Source: Streptosporangiaceae bacterium
GTDB taxonomy: Bacteria > Actinomycetota > Actinomycetes > Streptosporangiales > Streptosporangiaceae
Direction: 5' to 3'
DNA: 10,170 bases
Assembly (NCBI GenBank): GCA_030040475.1
Contig: JASHTQ010000047.1
Coordinates: 1-10,170 of the forward strand
Shown here: positions 1 to 6,165 of the stretch, piece by piece
Numbering within the stretch: position 1 is the stretch's first letter
Layout of the letters: every line of letters begins with the position of its first letter
The notes under the pieces: generated by a model
Told to the model about the DNA's origin: nothing
Databases searched by the model: none
What the model saw: the letters and a program-made list of their open reading frames with translations, nothing else
Position numbers and translations under genes: made by a program

Positions 1-18
1 CGCGCGCCATATCGTCCC

Positions 19-25
19 GGAAGGA
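19..25 (+). promoter_or_regulatory. Ribosome binding site of the G1PDH-like gene
   Basis: GGAAGGA lies 13 bases before the ATG at 39. The spacing is slightly long, but it is the best purine-rich element near the start and is the main reason for choosing that ATG over an unseen upstream start. Confidence 0.5.
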
Positions 26-38
26 CAAAGCGCCGCCG

Positions 39-1094
39 ATGCCGCTGCTGGCCCGGATGCTCGCCGCTCCGCTCGTCGTGGACGTGCGCGGCGGCGCCAT
101 CGCGGACCTGGGCACGCTGCTCGCCGACCGGCGGATCGCGCTGGAGGGCAGGGTCGCGGTGGCCGTCGGCCCGGGCCAGGGCGAGAGCGTGCTGGCCGAG
201 CTGGACATCGACGCGGCCGAGGCGTTCCGGGTGGCCGACGGGACCGTCGAGGGCGCGATCGCGCTCGGCAAGCGGCTGCGCGCCGACGCGTACGAGGCGG
301 TCGCGGGCATCGGCGGCGGCAGGACCATCGACGTGACCAAGTTCGCCGCGCACATGGCCGGGATCCCGATGGTCGCGGTGGCCACGAACCTGGCCCACGA
401 CGGCATCGCCTCGCCGACAAGCTCGCTCGAGCACGAGTCGGGCAAGGGGTCCTACGGGGTCGTCCCGCCGGTCGCGGTGGTGGTCGACCTGGACCGGGTG
501 CGCTCCGGGCCGCCGCGGATGGTCAGGGCCGGGATCGGGGACGTGGTGAACAACCTGTCCGCGATCGCGGACTGGGAGCTTGCCGCCGCCGATCGCGGCG
601 AGCCGGTCGACGGGCTCGCCGTCACGCTCGCGCGCACCGCCGCGCAGGCGGTGCTGCACCAGCCCGGCTCCATCGGGGACGACGAGTTCCTGACCGTGCT
701 CGCCGAGTCGCTCGTGATGTCCGGCATGGCGATGTCGGTCGCGGGCTCGAGCCGGCCGAGCAGCGGCGGCGACCACGAGATCCTGCACGCCATCGACCAG
801 CTGTTCCCCGGCGCGGGGACGCACGGCGAGCTGGCCGGGGTGGGCGCGCTGTTCTGCACGTACCTGCGCGGAGACGGCCGGCTGTTCCGGCTCATGTCGG
901 ACTGCCTGGCCCGGCACCACCTGCCGCGCACCCCGGCCGACCTGGGCCTGTCCAACCCGGAGTTCACCAAGGCGGTGCTGCACGCGCCGGCCACCAGGCC
1001 GGGCCGCTACACGATCCTGGAGCGGCTCGACCTGGACGAGTGCGCGATCGCGCGGCAGGTGGAGGACTTCACCGGCGCCGTCGGAGAAACGTGA
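39..1094 (+). CDS. sn-glycerol-1-phosphate dehydrogenase-family protein (EgsA/AraM type)
   Basis: This 351-aa protein belongs to the iron-containing alcohol dehydrogenase/dehydroquinate synthase-like fold and most resembles sn-glycerol-1-phosphate dehydrogenases, cytosolic enzymes that reduce dihydroxyacetone phosphate with NAD(P)H. Visible features are the dinucleotide-binding stretch GIGGGRTIDVTK (residues 90-101), the G1PDH-like block TNLAHDGIASPTSS (116-129), AGIGDVVNN with Asp168, SSGGDHEILH with His246, and GTHGE with His262. Asp168, His246 and His262 fit the three metal ligands of the fold in order and spacing. The ATG at 39 has GGAAGGA at 19-25; the frame stays open to the window edge, so a longer N-terminus is possible but less likely. 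Its TGA overlaps the next ATG by one base, so it is translated with a CDP-alcohol phosphatidyltransferase. Family membership is strong. The substrate is inferred; another keto-polyol phosphate is possible. Confidence 0.85.
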   Translation: MPLLARMLAAPLVVDVRGGAIADLGTLLADRRIALEGRVAVAVGPGQGESVLAELDIDAAEAFRVADGTVEGAIALGKRLRADAYEAVAGIGGGRTIDVTKFAAHMAGIPMVAVATNLAHDGIASPTSSLEHESGKGSYGVVPPVAVVVDLDRVRSGPPRMVRAGIGDVVNNLSAIADWELAAADRGEPVDGLAVTLARTAAQAVLHQPGSIGDDEFLTVLAESLVMSGMAMSVAGSSRPSSGGDHEILHAIDQLFPGAGTHGELAGVGALFCTYLRGDGRLFRLMSDCLARHHLPRTPADLGLSNPEFTKAVLHAPATRPGRYTILERLDLDECAIARQVEDFTGAVGET

Positions 1095-1867
1095 TGTCCA
1101 GGCCGTCGCTGGCCGAGGTGCGCGCCACCGGGCAGCCGCCGCAGGTGCTGGCCAGGCTCAACGACGAGCACTGGGCGGGCAGGCTCTACATGCGGCGGCT
1201 GTCGCCGTACGCCACCGTGATGTTCGCCAGGCTCGGCTGGTCGCCGAACGCGGTCACGGTCGCGTTCATCGTCTCCGGGATCGCGGCCGGGGTGCTGACC
1301 GCGGTGCCCGGGCTCGCCGCCGCGATCGGGGTGTTCCTGCTCATCCAGCTCTACCTGCTGTTCGACTGCTCCGACGGGGAGCTGGCCAGGTTCACCGGGC
1401 GGAAGTCGGCGACCGGGGTGTACCTGGACCGGATGGGGCACTACCTGTCCGAGGCGGTGCTGCTGGCCGGCCTCGGCGTCCGCGCCCAGGGGCACTTCAC
1501 GCTGGCCGGCGGCTACGTCACCGTCGGGCTCGCCGCGGCGGTCTGCGTCACGCTGATCAAGGCGGAGACCGACGGCGTCACGGTGGCACGCGCCACGTCC
1601 GGCCTGGCCGGCCAGCACGACGATGCGGCGCTCGCGCCCCGCTCGCAGGGCCTGGCGCTGGCCAGGCGGCTGGCCGCGGCGCTGCGGCTGCACCGCATCG
1701 TCCAGGCGCCCGAGCTGTCCGCCCTCATCCTGATCGCGGCGATCGCCGACGCGGCCGGCGGCGACCTGATCGCCACCCGCGTGCTCGACGCGGCGGCGCT
1801 GGCGGTGGCCGCGATCATGACGGCCGCGCACCTGGTGGCCGTCCTTGCCTCTAGGCGGCTGCGATGA
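1094..1867 (+). CDS. CDP-alcohol phosphatidyltransferase family membrane protein
   Basis: This 257-aa protein is an integral-membrane enzyme of the family that moves a phosphoryl group from a CDP-alcohol to a second alcohol, releasing CMP. The family motif runs from Asp91 to residue 116: D91-C-S-D94-G95-E-L-A98-R99, then G108 and D112. The position normally held by the fourth Asp is His116 (codon CAC at 1439-1441). Several hydrophobic segments surround the motif, for example near residues 53-75, 76-90, 118-150 and 205-255, consistent with about six membrane spans. The chosen ATG overlaps the preceding TGA (TGATG), and the gene's own TGA overlaps the next ATG (ATGA). Open frame extends upstream to 1040, but an earlier start would overlap the first gene by more than 50 bases. 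Donor and acceptor are unknown; the neighbouring dehydrogenase suggests a polyol phosphate such as glycerol-1-phosphate. Confidence 0.9.
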   Translation: MSRPSLAEVRATGQPPQVLARLNDEHWAGRLYMRRLSPYATVMFARLGWSPNAVTVAFIVSGIAAGVLTAVPGLAAAIGVFLLIQLYLLFDCSDGELARFTGRKSATGVYLDRMGHYLSEAVLLAGLGVRAQGHFTLAGGYVTVGLAAAVCVTLIKAETDGVTVARATSGLAGQHDDAALAPRSQGLALARRLAAALRLHRIVQAPELSALILIAAIADAAGGDLIATRVLDAAALAVAAIMTAAHLVAVLASRRLR

Positions 1868-2721
1868 ACCTGTCGTGCGTGATCCTCACCATGGGAGACC
1901 GGCCCGCCGAGGTCAATAGGGCCATCGACAGCGTGCTGGCGCAGCGCGGCGCGCCGGTCGAGCTTGTCGTCGTCGCCAACGGCGCCGACGTGGCCGACCT
2001 GCCCGCCGACGTGAAGGTCGTCAGGCTGCCGGAGAACGTCGGCGTCGCGGCCGGGCGCAACGCCGGCGTGCAGGCCTGCGGCGGCGACGTGGTGCTGTTC
2101 CTCGACGACGACGGCTGGTACCCCGACCACGGGCTCGCCGCATACGTGGCGGGCCGGTTCGGGGCCGACCCCGAGCTCGCCGTGCTGTCCATGCGCGTCG
2201 TCGATCCGGACGGCGGGCCGGGCGCCCGCTGGCACGTGCCGCGGCTGCGGGCCGGCGACCCAGAACGCTCGTCGGTCGTGACGACGTTCCTCGGCGGCGC
2301 GTGCGCGATCAGGCGCTCGGCCTACCTGGCGGCGGGCGGCTACCCGGGGATGTTCTTCTACGGGCACGAGGAGACCGACCTGGCATGGCGGCTGATGGAC
2401 CGCGGCTACCGGCTGGAATACGACGCCGCCGCCCGGATGTGCCACCATGTGCTGCCGAACGCGCGCCATGCCACCTTCCGCCGCAGGGACGGGCGGAACC
2501 GGGTGCTGCTGGCCAGGCGTAACCTGCCGTGGCCGCTGGCGGCGGTGTACCTGGTCGACTGGATGGCGCTGACGATGGCCCGCGAGCGCTCGCCCGCCAA
2601 CCTGCGCCCCTGGTTCGCCGGGTTCGCCGACGGCTGGCGCGCGGAGACCGGCGGGCGCCGGGCGATCTCGCTGCGCACCGCCTGGCGGATGACCCTCGCG
2701 GGCCGCCCCCCGGTGATCTGA
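1864..2721 (+). CDS. Family 2 glycosyltransferase
   Basis: This 285-aa protein is a GT-A-fold family 2 glycosyltransferase, expected to transfer a sugar from a nucleotide sugar at the inner face of the membrane. The N-terminus has the typical start (residues 3-40, with VILTMGDRP and the SVLAQRG helix), then PENVGVAAGRNAG (56-68), and the metal/nucleotide motif LFLDDDG with Asp81-83. The acceptor-side motif GHEETDLAWRL (167-177) supplies the likely catalytic acid pair region Glu169/Glu170/Asp172. The C-terminal part is basic and amphipathic without a clear membrane anchor. Its ATG overlaps the stop of the phosphatidyltransferase gene by four bases (ATGA), so the two are probably translationally coupled. 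It could glycosylate the product of that enzyme, but sugar and acceptor are not readable. The stop codon is part of the first unit of a tandem repeat. Confidence 0.9.
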   Translation: MNLSCVILTMGDRPAEVNRAIDSVLAQRGAPVELVVVANGADVADLPADVKVVRLPENVGVAAGRNAGVQACGGDVVLFLDDDGWYPDHGLAAYVAGRFGADPELAVLSMRVVDPDGGPGARWHVPRLRAGDPERSSVVTTFLGGACAIRRSAYLAAGGYPGMFFYGHEETDLAWRLMDRGYRLEYDAAARMCHHVLPNARHATFRRRDGRNRVLLARRNLPWPLAAVYLVDWMALTMARERSPANLRPWFAGFADGWRAETGGRRAISLRTAWRMTLAGRPPVI

Positions 2722-2774
2722 GCCGGTGATCCGAGCCGGTGACCTGAGCTGGTGACCTGAGCCGGCGACCCGCG
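2710..2774. repeat. Five-unit 13-bp tandem repeat at the gene junction
   Basis: Five adjacent 13-base units of the form CCGGTGAYCYGAG occupy 2710-2722, 2723-2735, 2736-2748, 2749-2761 and 2762-2774. Units 1-4 differ from each other at one to three positions and unit 5 is more diverged. Unit 1 carries the last codons and TGA of the glycosyltransferase gene, so the array appears to have grown out of the gene's 3' end. Thirteen is not a multiple of three, but the first TGA already ends translation. Units 3 and 4 contain the palindrome GGTGACC. Confidence 0.85.
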
Positions 2775-2785
2775 CCGCGGTCGCC
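2764..2785. terminator. Candidate bidirectional terminator hairpin
   Basis: GGCGACC (2764-2770) and GGTCGCC (2779-2785) are perfect 7-bp inverted arms around an 8-base loop, between the convergent stops at 2721 and 2788. There is no T-run, as is common for actinomycete terminators. The left arm lies in the last unit of the tandem repeat. Position and symmetry support a role in ending both transcripts, but this is inference. Confidence 0.45.
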
Positions 2786-2787
2786 CC

Positions 2788-3552
2788 TCAGATCGACATG
2801 CCGCCGTCGACGGCCACGGTGGCGCCGGTGACGAACGAGCTCTGGTCGCTGGCAAGGAACAGCATCACGCGGGCGACCTCGTCGGGTGCCGCGTGCCTGG
2901 CCAGCGGGATGAGCTGGTCGAAGACCGCGGTCGCGCGGTCGCGGTCCAGGCCGGTGGCGGACTCCTCGATGCCGTGCTGGAACTCGTTGTCCACCGGGCC
3001 GGGGTGGATCGTGTTCACCCGGATGCCGCGCGGCGCCATCTCCTTGGCCAGCGTCCGCATCAGCCCGACCAGCGCGTGCTTGGCGGTGGCGTAGGCGCAG
3101 ATTCCCTGAGCGGAGGTGAGGCCCACCACGCTGGAGGTGATGACGATGCTCGCCCCCGCGGTCAGGTAGGGCAGCGAATGCTTGCAGACGAGGAACGAGC
3201 CGCGGACGTGCACGGCGAGGACCTGGTCGAAGACGTCCTCCGGGTAGTCGGCCACCGGGGCGATCACCCCGGCGATGCCCGCGTTGCTCACCACCACGTC
3301 CAGCCGGCCGAACGCCTCGGCCGCCGCCGCGATGGCGGCCTTGACGGCCACCGAGTCGGTCACGTCCGCGACCACCCAGGTAGCGCCCTCGCCGAGCGAG
3401 GCCGCGCCGTCGCGCAGCTGCTCCTCCACCAGGCCGACCAGGCAGACCCGCGCCCCGGCCGCGGCGAAGGCGCGCGCGGTGGCCAGCCCGATGCTGCCCT
3501 CGCCGCCGGTGATGATGGCGGCCTTGCCGCGCAGCAGCCCTTCGGGATACAT
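2788..3552 (-). CDS. SDR family NAD(P)-dependent oxidoreductase
   Basis: This 254-aa protein is a classical short-chain dehydrogenase/reductase, a soluble Rossmann-fold enzyme that interconverts an alcohol and a carbonyl using NAD(H) or NADP(H). It shows the cofactor motif TGGEGSIG (residues 15-22), an acidic ADV at 62-64, the structural NAG at 90-92, and the catalytic Ser141, Tyr154 and Lys158 (YATAK). The C-terminal ATVAVDGG (244-251) is typical. The active-site Asn usual in the VNVxG motif is His115 (VHVRG). Length is normal for the family. The ATG at 3552 lacks a strong Shine-Dalgarno sequence. It lies downstream of, and in the same direction as, an AraC-type regulator gene, 134 bases away. 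It may process a compound imported by the neighbouring ABC transporter, but the substrate cannot be predicted. Confidence 0.9.
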   Translation of the reverse strand: MYPEGLLRGKAAIITGGEGSIGLATARAFAAAGARVCLVGLVEEQLRDGAASLGEGATWVVADVTDSVAVKAAIAAAAEAFGRLDVVVSNAGIAGVIAPVADYPEDVFDQVLAVHVRGSFLVCKHSLPYLTAGASIVITSSVVGLTSAQGICAYATAKHALVGLMRTLAKEMAPRGIRVNTIHPGPVDNEFQHGIEESATGLDRDRATAVFDQLIPLARHAAPDEVARVMLFLASDQSSFVTGATVAVDGGMSI

Positions 3553-3620
3553 GCCGCTATGCTCACGCCGCCGGTGGCCGCGCGTCTTGCATTCCAGCGC
3601 ACGCCGCTTGATCCGGAAGG

Positions 3621-3673
3621 TACGTCGTCGCAGCCCACAAGGCTCTGACCCGCCATGTTGGCGCCGCCCACAA
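3621..3673. promoter_or_regulatory. Paired imperfect direct repeats upstream of the SDR gene
   Basis: The 20-base blocks at 3621-3640 and 3654-3673 match at 15 of 20 positions, including the last eight bases GCCCACAA, and start 33 bp apart. They lie about 70 to 120 bases upstream of the SDR start, in the only gap between it and the regulator gene. AraC-family proteins often bind direct repeats, so an operator is plausible but unproven. No convincing -35/-10 pair was found in this 134-base gap. Confidence 0.3.
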
Positions 3674-3686
3674 CCTCAATGCGAAC

Positions 3687-4655
3687 TCACAGCCCGTGGC
3701 TGGCGCGGTAGTCGCGCGGGCCCATTCCGTAGCTGGCCTTGAACAGGCGGCTGAAGTGGGCCGGGTCGGGATAGCCCCACCTGGCCCCGACGGCGGCCAC
3801 CGGCCGGGCCGAGCACCGCGGGTCGCGCAGGTCATGGCCGCAGTGCTCCAGTCGGCGCTGCCTGATGTACCCGGCCACCGTGGTGCCGCCCGCGTGGAAG
3901 AGCTTGTGCAGCTGGCGCAGCGAGATGTGATGGGCCGCGGCGATCGTCGCCGGGCTGAGGTCCGCCTCGCCCAGGTGGTCTTCCACGAACGCGGTGATCT
4001 GCAGCATCAGCGCCCGGTGCGCCGCGTCGGGATCGGGCGGCGCGCAGTCCAGCCGCTCGGTCAGCACGGTGCCGAGCAGGTCGAGCACGTTTCCCGCCAG
4101 CCGGACGCCGACCCACGGGTCGCGGTTGTCCACGTCGTCCATCAGGTCGGCGACCTGGCTGAGGAACGGGCCGATGAGCGTGGCCATGCCGCCGGCCTCG
4201 CCGGGCAGCCTGGTCGCGGTCAGCGAGGCCAGCCTGGACTGCGGCAGGCCGAGCATGTCCCTGGGGAAGATGAGCACCAGCATGCGGTGCGGGTCGCTGA
4301 ACGCGAGCGTGTACGGGCGGTCGGTGTCGTACAGGGTGAAGTCGCCGGGCGCCAGCGTCGCCTCCCGGCCGTCCTGGATCAGCACCGAGCTGCCGCGCAG
4401 CTGCAGGCCGATCTTGTAGCATCCGGCCGGCGCGGCCTTGACCAGGCGGGATGTCCTGCGTGCCGTGTGCGCCTCGGCGCAGACCTCGATGAACCGCAGG
4501 TCGCCGAGCTCGCAGCCGCGCAGGCGGCCGCTGAAGTCGTCGTCGCCGCCCGGGCACCAGACCTCGAGCGGGACGAACGTGTTGGTGAGGACGTGCTTCC
4601 AGTATTCGAAACGCTGCCCGGATGGCAGGTCGAGCGTGCGTGCGACATCGGGCAT
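3687..4655 (-). CDS. AraC family transcriptional regulator
   Basis: This 322-aa protein is an AraC/XylS-family DNA-binding regulator. Residues about 15-200 form a sensor region of the AraC-binding-like type (cupin-like; for example APGDFTLYDTDRPYTL at 102-117), as found in FeaR- and NphR-like activators of small-molecule catabolism. The C-terminal third carries two helix-turn-helix units: about 236-256 (ATIAAAHHISLRQLHKLF) and about 286-307, ending in the family signature GYPDPAHFSRLFK (294-306) and GMGPRDYR (310-317). The ATG at 4655 has a good GGAGGT eight bases upstream. It is transcribed divergently from the ABC importer operon across 171 bases, a layout typical of a local activator sensing the imported compound or a product. 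The inducer is unknown. Confidence 0.92.
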   Translation of the reverse strand: MPDVARTLDLPSGQRFEYWKHVLTNTFVPLEVWCPGGDDDFSGRLRGCELGDLRFIEVCAEAHTARRTSRLVKAAPAGCYKIGLQLRGSSVLIQDGREATLAPGDFTLYDTDRPYTLAFSDPHRMLVLIFPRDMLGLPQSRLASLTATRLPGEAGGMATLIGPFLSQVADLMDDVDNRDPWVGVRLAGNVLDLLGTVLTERLDCAPPDPDAAHRALMLQITAFVEDHLGEADLSPATIAAAHHISLRQLHKLFHAGGTTVAGYIRQRRLEHCGHDLRDPRCSARPVAAVGARWGYPDPAHFSRLFKASYGMGPRDYRASHGL

Positions 4656-4663
4656 GGCTAGCT

Positions 4664-4669
4664 ACCTCC
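4664..4669 (-). promoter_or_regulatory. Ribosome binding site of the AraC-type gene
   Basis: On the minus strand GGAGGT lies 8 bases before the ATG at 4655. A second purine block GGAGGAGGT sits further upstream at 4677-4685 and is part of a direct repeat of GCTACCTCC (4661-4669 and 4674-4682, plus-strand reading). Confidence 0.6.
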
Positions 4670-4814
4670 GCCTGCTACCTCCTCCGGTAGTTGTCCTAGC
4701 TTGCGGTTGGATGCACGGAAGGTCAAGGGATGTGCCCGGTAGTGCAAGACCGCCCAGGCCGGCCGGGCCGACAATGGCGCGACATGGGCGTTTGCTTGCC
4801 CGGACCTCACCTGC

Positions 4815-4818
4815 GGAG
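4815..4818 (+). promoter_or_regulatory. Ribosome binding site of the importer binding-protein gene
   Basis: GGAG lies 8 bases before the ATG at 4827, in a locally A-rich stretch. The spacing is good and it supports the chosen start of the Tat lipoprotein. Confidence 0.55.
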
Positions 4819-4826
4819 AAAAGCAA

Positions 4827-6155
4827 ATGACTGATTCGGCGAATCCGGGCCGCCGCGGCGACCTTATCAGCAGACGTGTCTTTCTCGGCGCGGCGGGCGC
4901 GGTGGGCGCGACGGCCGCGGCCGGCCTGGCCGGCTGTTCCACCGGCCTGAAGTCGGCCGGCTCGACAAGCTCGGCGGGTACGAGCACCGGCTCGGGTGGC
5001 ACGATAAAGATCGGCTTCGTCAGCCCCGAGACCGGCCAGCTGTCCGTCTTCACCCAGTCGAACGGGTACGTACTCGGCCAGGTCCGCAACGCGCTCGCCA
5101 AGGGCCTGACGATCGGCGGCAAGAAGTACTCGGTCGAGATCGTCTCGACCGACAGCCAGTCCTCCTCGGCCCGGGCCGCGACGGTCGCGTCGCAGCTCGT
5201 CCAGCAGGACAACGTGGACTTCCTGATCGCCACCGCCACGCCGGAAACGGTCATCCCGGTCTCCTCGCAGGCCGAGGTCTCCGGCGTGCCGTGCCTGCTC
5301 ACCATCTGCCCCTGGGAGCAGTGGTACTACAACAGCAGCGGCGCGGCGAACACGTTCAAGTACTCCTACATGTACTTCCTCGGCACCCAGGAGGAGACCG
5401 ACATCTTCGCCTCGATCTGGCAGACCGCGTCCACCGACCACGTGGTCGGCGGCCTGTGGCCGGACGACGTGGACGGCGCCGGATTCCAGAAGTACATGGA
5501 GAAGAAAATAGCCAGCCTCGGCTGGAAGGCCGTGCCGTCCGGTGCCTACACCGACGGGCTGTCGGATTTCTCTCCGATCATCTCCAAGTTCAAGAACGCG
5601 AACGTGGAAATCCTGCACGCGGTGCCAATCCCGCCGGATTTCATCACGTTCTGGCGCCAGGCGCACCAGAGCGGCTTCGTGCCGAAGATCGCGTCCATTT
5701 CGAAGGCGCTGCTGTTCCCGAGCGCGGCGAGCGCGCTCGGCCCGCTCGTGCAGAACGTGATGTCGCCGCTGTGGTGGTCGCCGCAGTTCCCTTACAAGTC
5801 CTCGCTCGACGGCACCTCGGCGGCCGCCTTCGCTGCCAGCTACAAGACCGCCACGGGGAACGAGTGGACCCAGCCGATGGGGTTCAACTACGCGGTCTTC
5901 GAGATCGCCGTCGCGGCGCTGAAGGCATCGGGCGACCCGAAGGACGGCGCCGCGGTGGCCAGCGCGATCGGCAGCCTCAAGGGCCAGGCGATCACCGGCG
6001 ACTACGACTTCACCAGCGGCCCGGTGCCGCACGTGTCACAGGTTCCCGAGCTGATCGCGCAGTGGCGGCTGGTCTCTGGCAGCCCTCAGCTCGTGGTCAT
6101 CAACAACTCGCTGCTGCCCGCGGTACCGGTCGCGGGCTCACTACAGCTGCTGTAA
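4827..6155 (+). CDS. HAAT-type ABC transporter substrate-binding lipoprotein (Tat)
   Basis: This 442-aa protein is the extracytoplasmic solute receptor of a branched-chain-amino-acid/amide type (HAAT) ABC importer. The N-terminus has a twin-arginine motif SRRVFL (residues 15-20), a hydrophobic Ala/Gly segment, and a lipobox LAGC with Cys37, so it should be exported folded by Tat and anchored by lipid. A Ser/Thr/Gly-rich linker (about 38-58) precedes the periplasmic-binding fold, which begins TIKIGFVSPETG (59-70) and contains DNVDFLIATATPETV (128-142) and CPWEQW (161-166). Length suits the family. It opens an operon with two ATPase and two permease genes. Ligands in this family range from amino acids to amides, urea and aromatic or aliphatic acids; none can be assigned here. 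The gene uses slightly more A-rich codons than its neighbours. Confidence 0.92.
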   Translation: MTDSANPGRRGDLISRRVFLGAAGAVGATAAAGLAGCSTGLKSAGSTSSAGTSTGSGGTIKIGFVSPETGQLSVFTQSNGYVLGQVRNALAKGLTIGGKKYSVEIVSTDSQSSSARAATVASQLVQQDNVDFLIATATPETVIPVSSQAEVSGVPCLLTICPWEQWYYNSSGAANTFKYSYMYFLGTQEETDIFASIWQTASTDHVVGGLWPDDVDGAGFQKYMEKKIASLGWKAVPSGAYTDGLSDFSPIISKFKNANVEILHAVPIPPDFITFWRQAHQSGFVPKIASISKALLFPSAASALGPLVQNVMSPLWWSPQFPYKSSLDGTSAAAFAASYKTATGNEWTQPMGFNYAVFEIAVAALKASGDPKDGAAVASAIGSLKGQAITGDYDFTSGPVPHVSQVPELIAQWRLVSGSPQLVVINNSLLPAVPVAGSLQLL

Positions 6156-6165
6156 GCATTCAGTT

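Larger units (their letters stand above)
4656..4826. promoter_or_regulatory. Divergent promoter/operator region (regulator and importer)
   Basis: This 171-base gap separates the AraC-type gene from the importer operon. CCGGTAGT occurs twice in the same orientation, at 4684-4691 and 4736-4743, starting 52 bp apart (about five helical turns). The first copy also forms an inverted repeat, CTACC (4675-4679) with GGTAG (4686-4690). On the minus strand TTGACC (4726-4721) is a possible -35 for the regulator gene, with only a weak -10. On the plus strand GACAAT (4770-4775) is a possible -10 for the importer with no good -35, as expected of an activator-dependent promoter. An 8-bp palindrome GGCCGGCC lies at 4757-4764. 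Assignments are by eye. Confidence 0.45.

Noticed and set aside
1007..2469. Minus-strand open frames opposite the phosphatidyltransferase and glycosyltransferase genes
   Set aside because: They overlap two genes with clear family motifs and translate to biased, motif-free sequence.
2710..2774. CRISPR array
   Set aside because: The units are 13 bp and directly adjacent with no spacers, and no cas gene is present.
2893..3648. A 251-codon plus-strand open frame opposite the SDR gene
   Set aside because: It has no domain and is rich in Arg, Gly, Asp and His. The minus strand encodes complete SDR motifs.
3696..4661. A 321-codon plus-strand open frame opposite the AraC-type gene
   Set aside because: It is the antisense shadow of a regulator with two recognisable helix-turn-helix units and a good ribosome binding site.
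4757..4764. GGCCGGCC palindrome as a specific operator
   Set aside because: Such GC-only palindromes occur by chance often in DNA of this composition. It is mentioned only as part of the control region.
4662..6032. A 456-codon minus-strand open frame opposite the binding-protein gene
   Set aside because: Its composition is Arg/Gly/Val/Asp-rich and repetitive, with no recognisable motif, while the plus strand encodes a clear Tat lipoprotein with GC-rich third positions.
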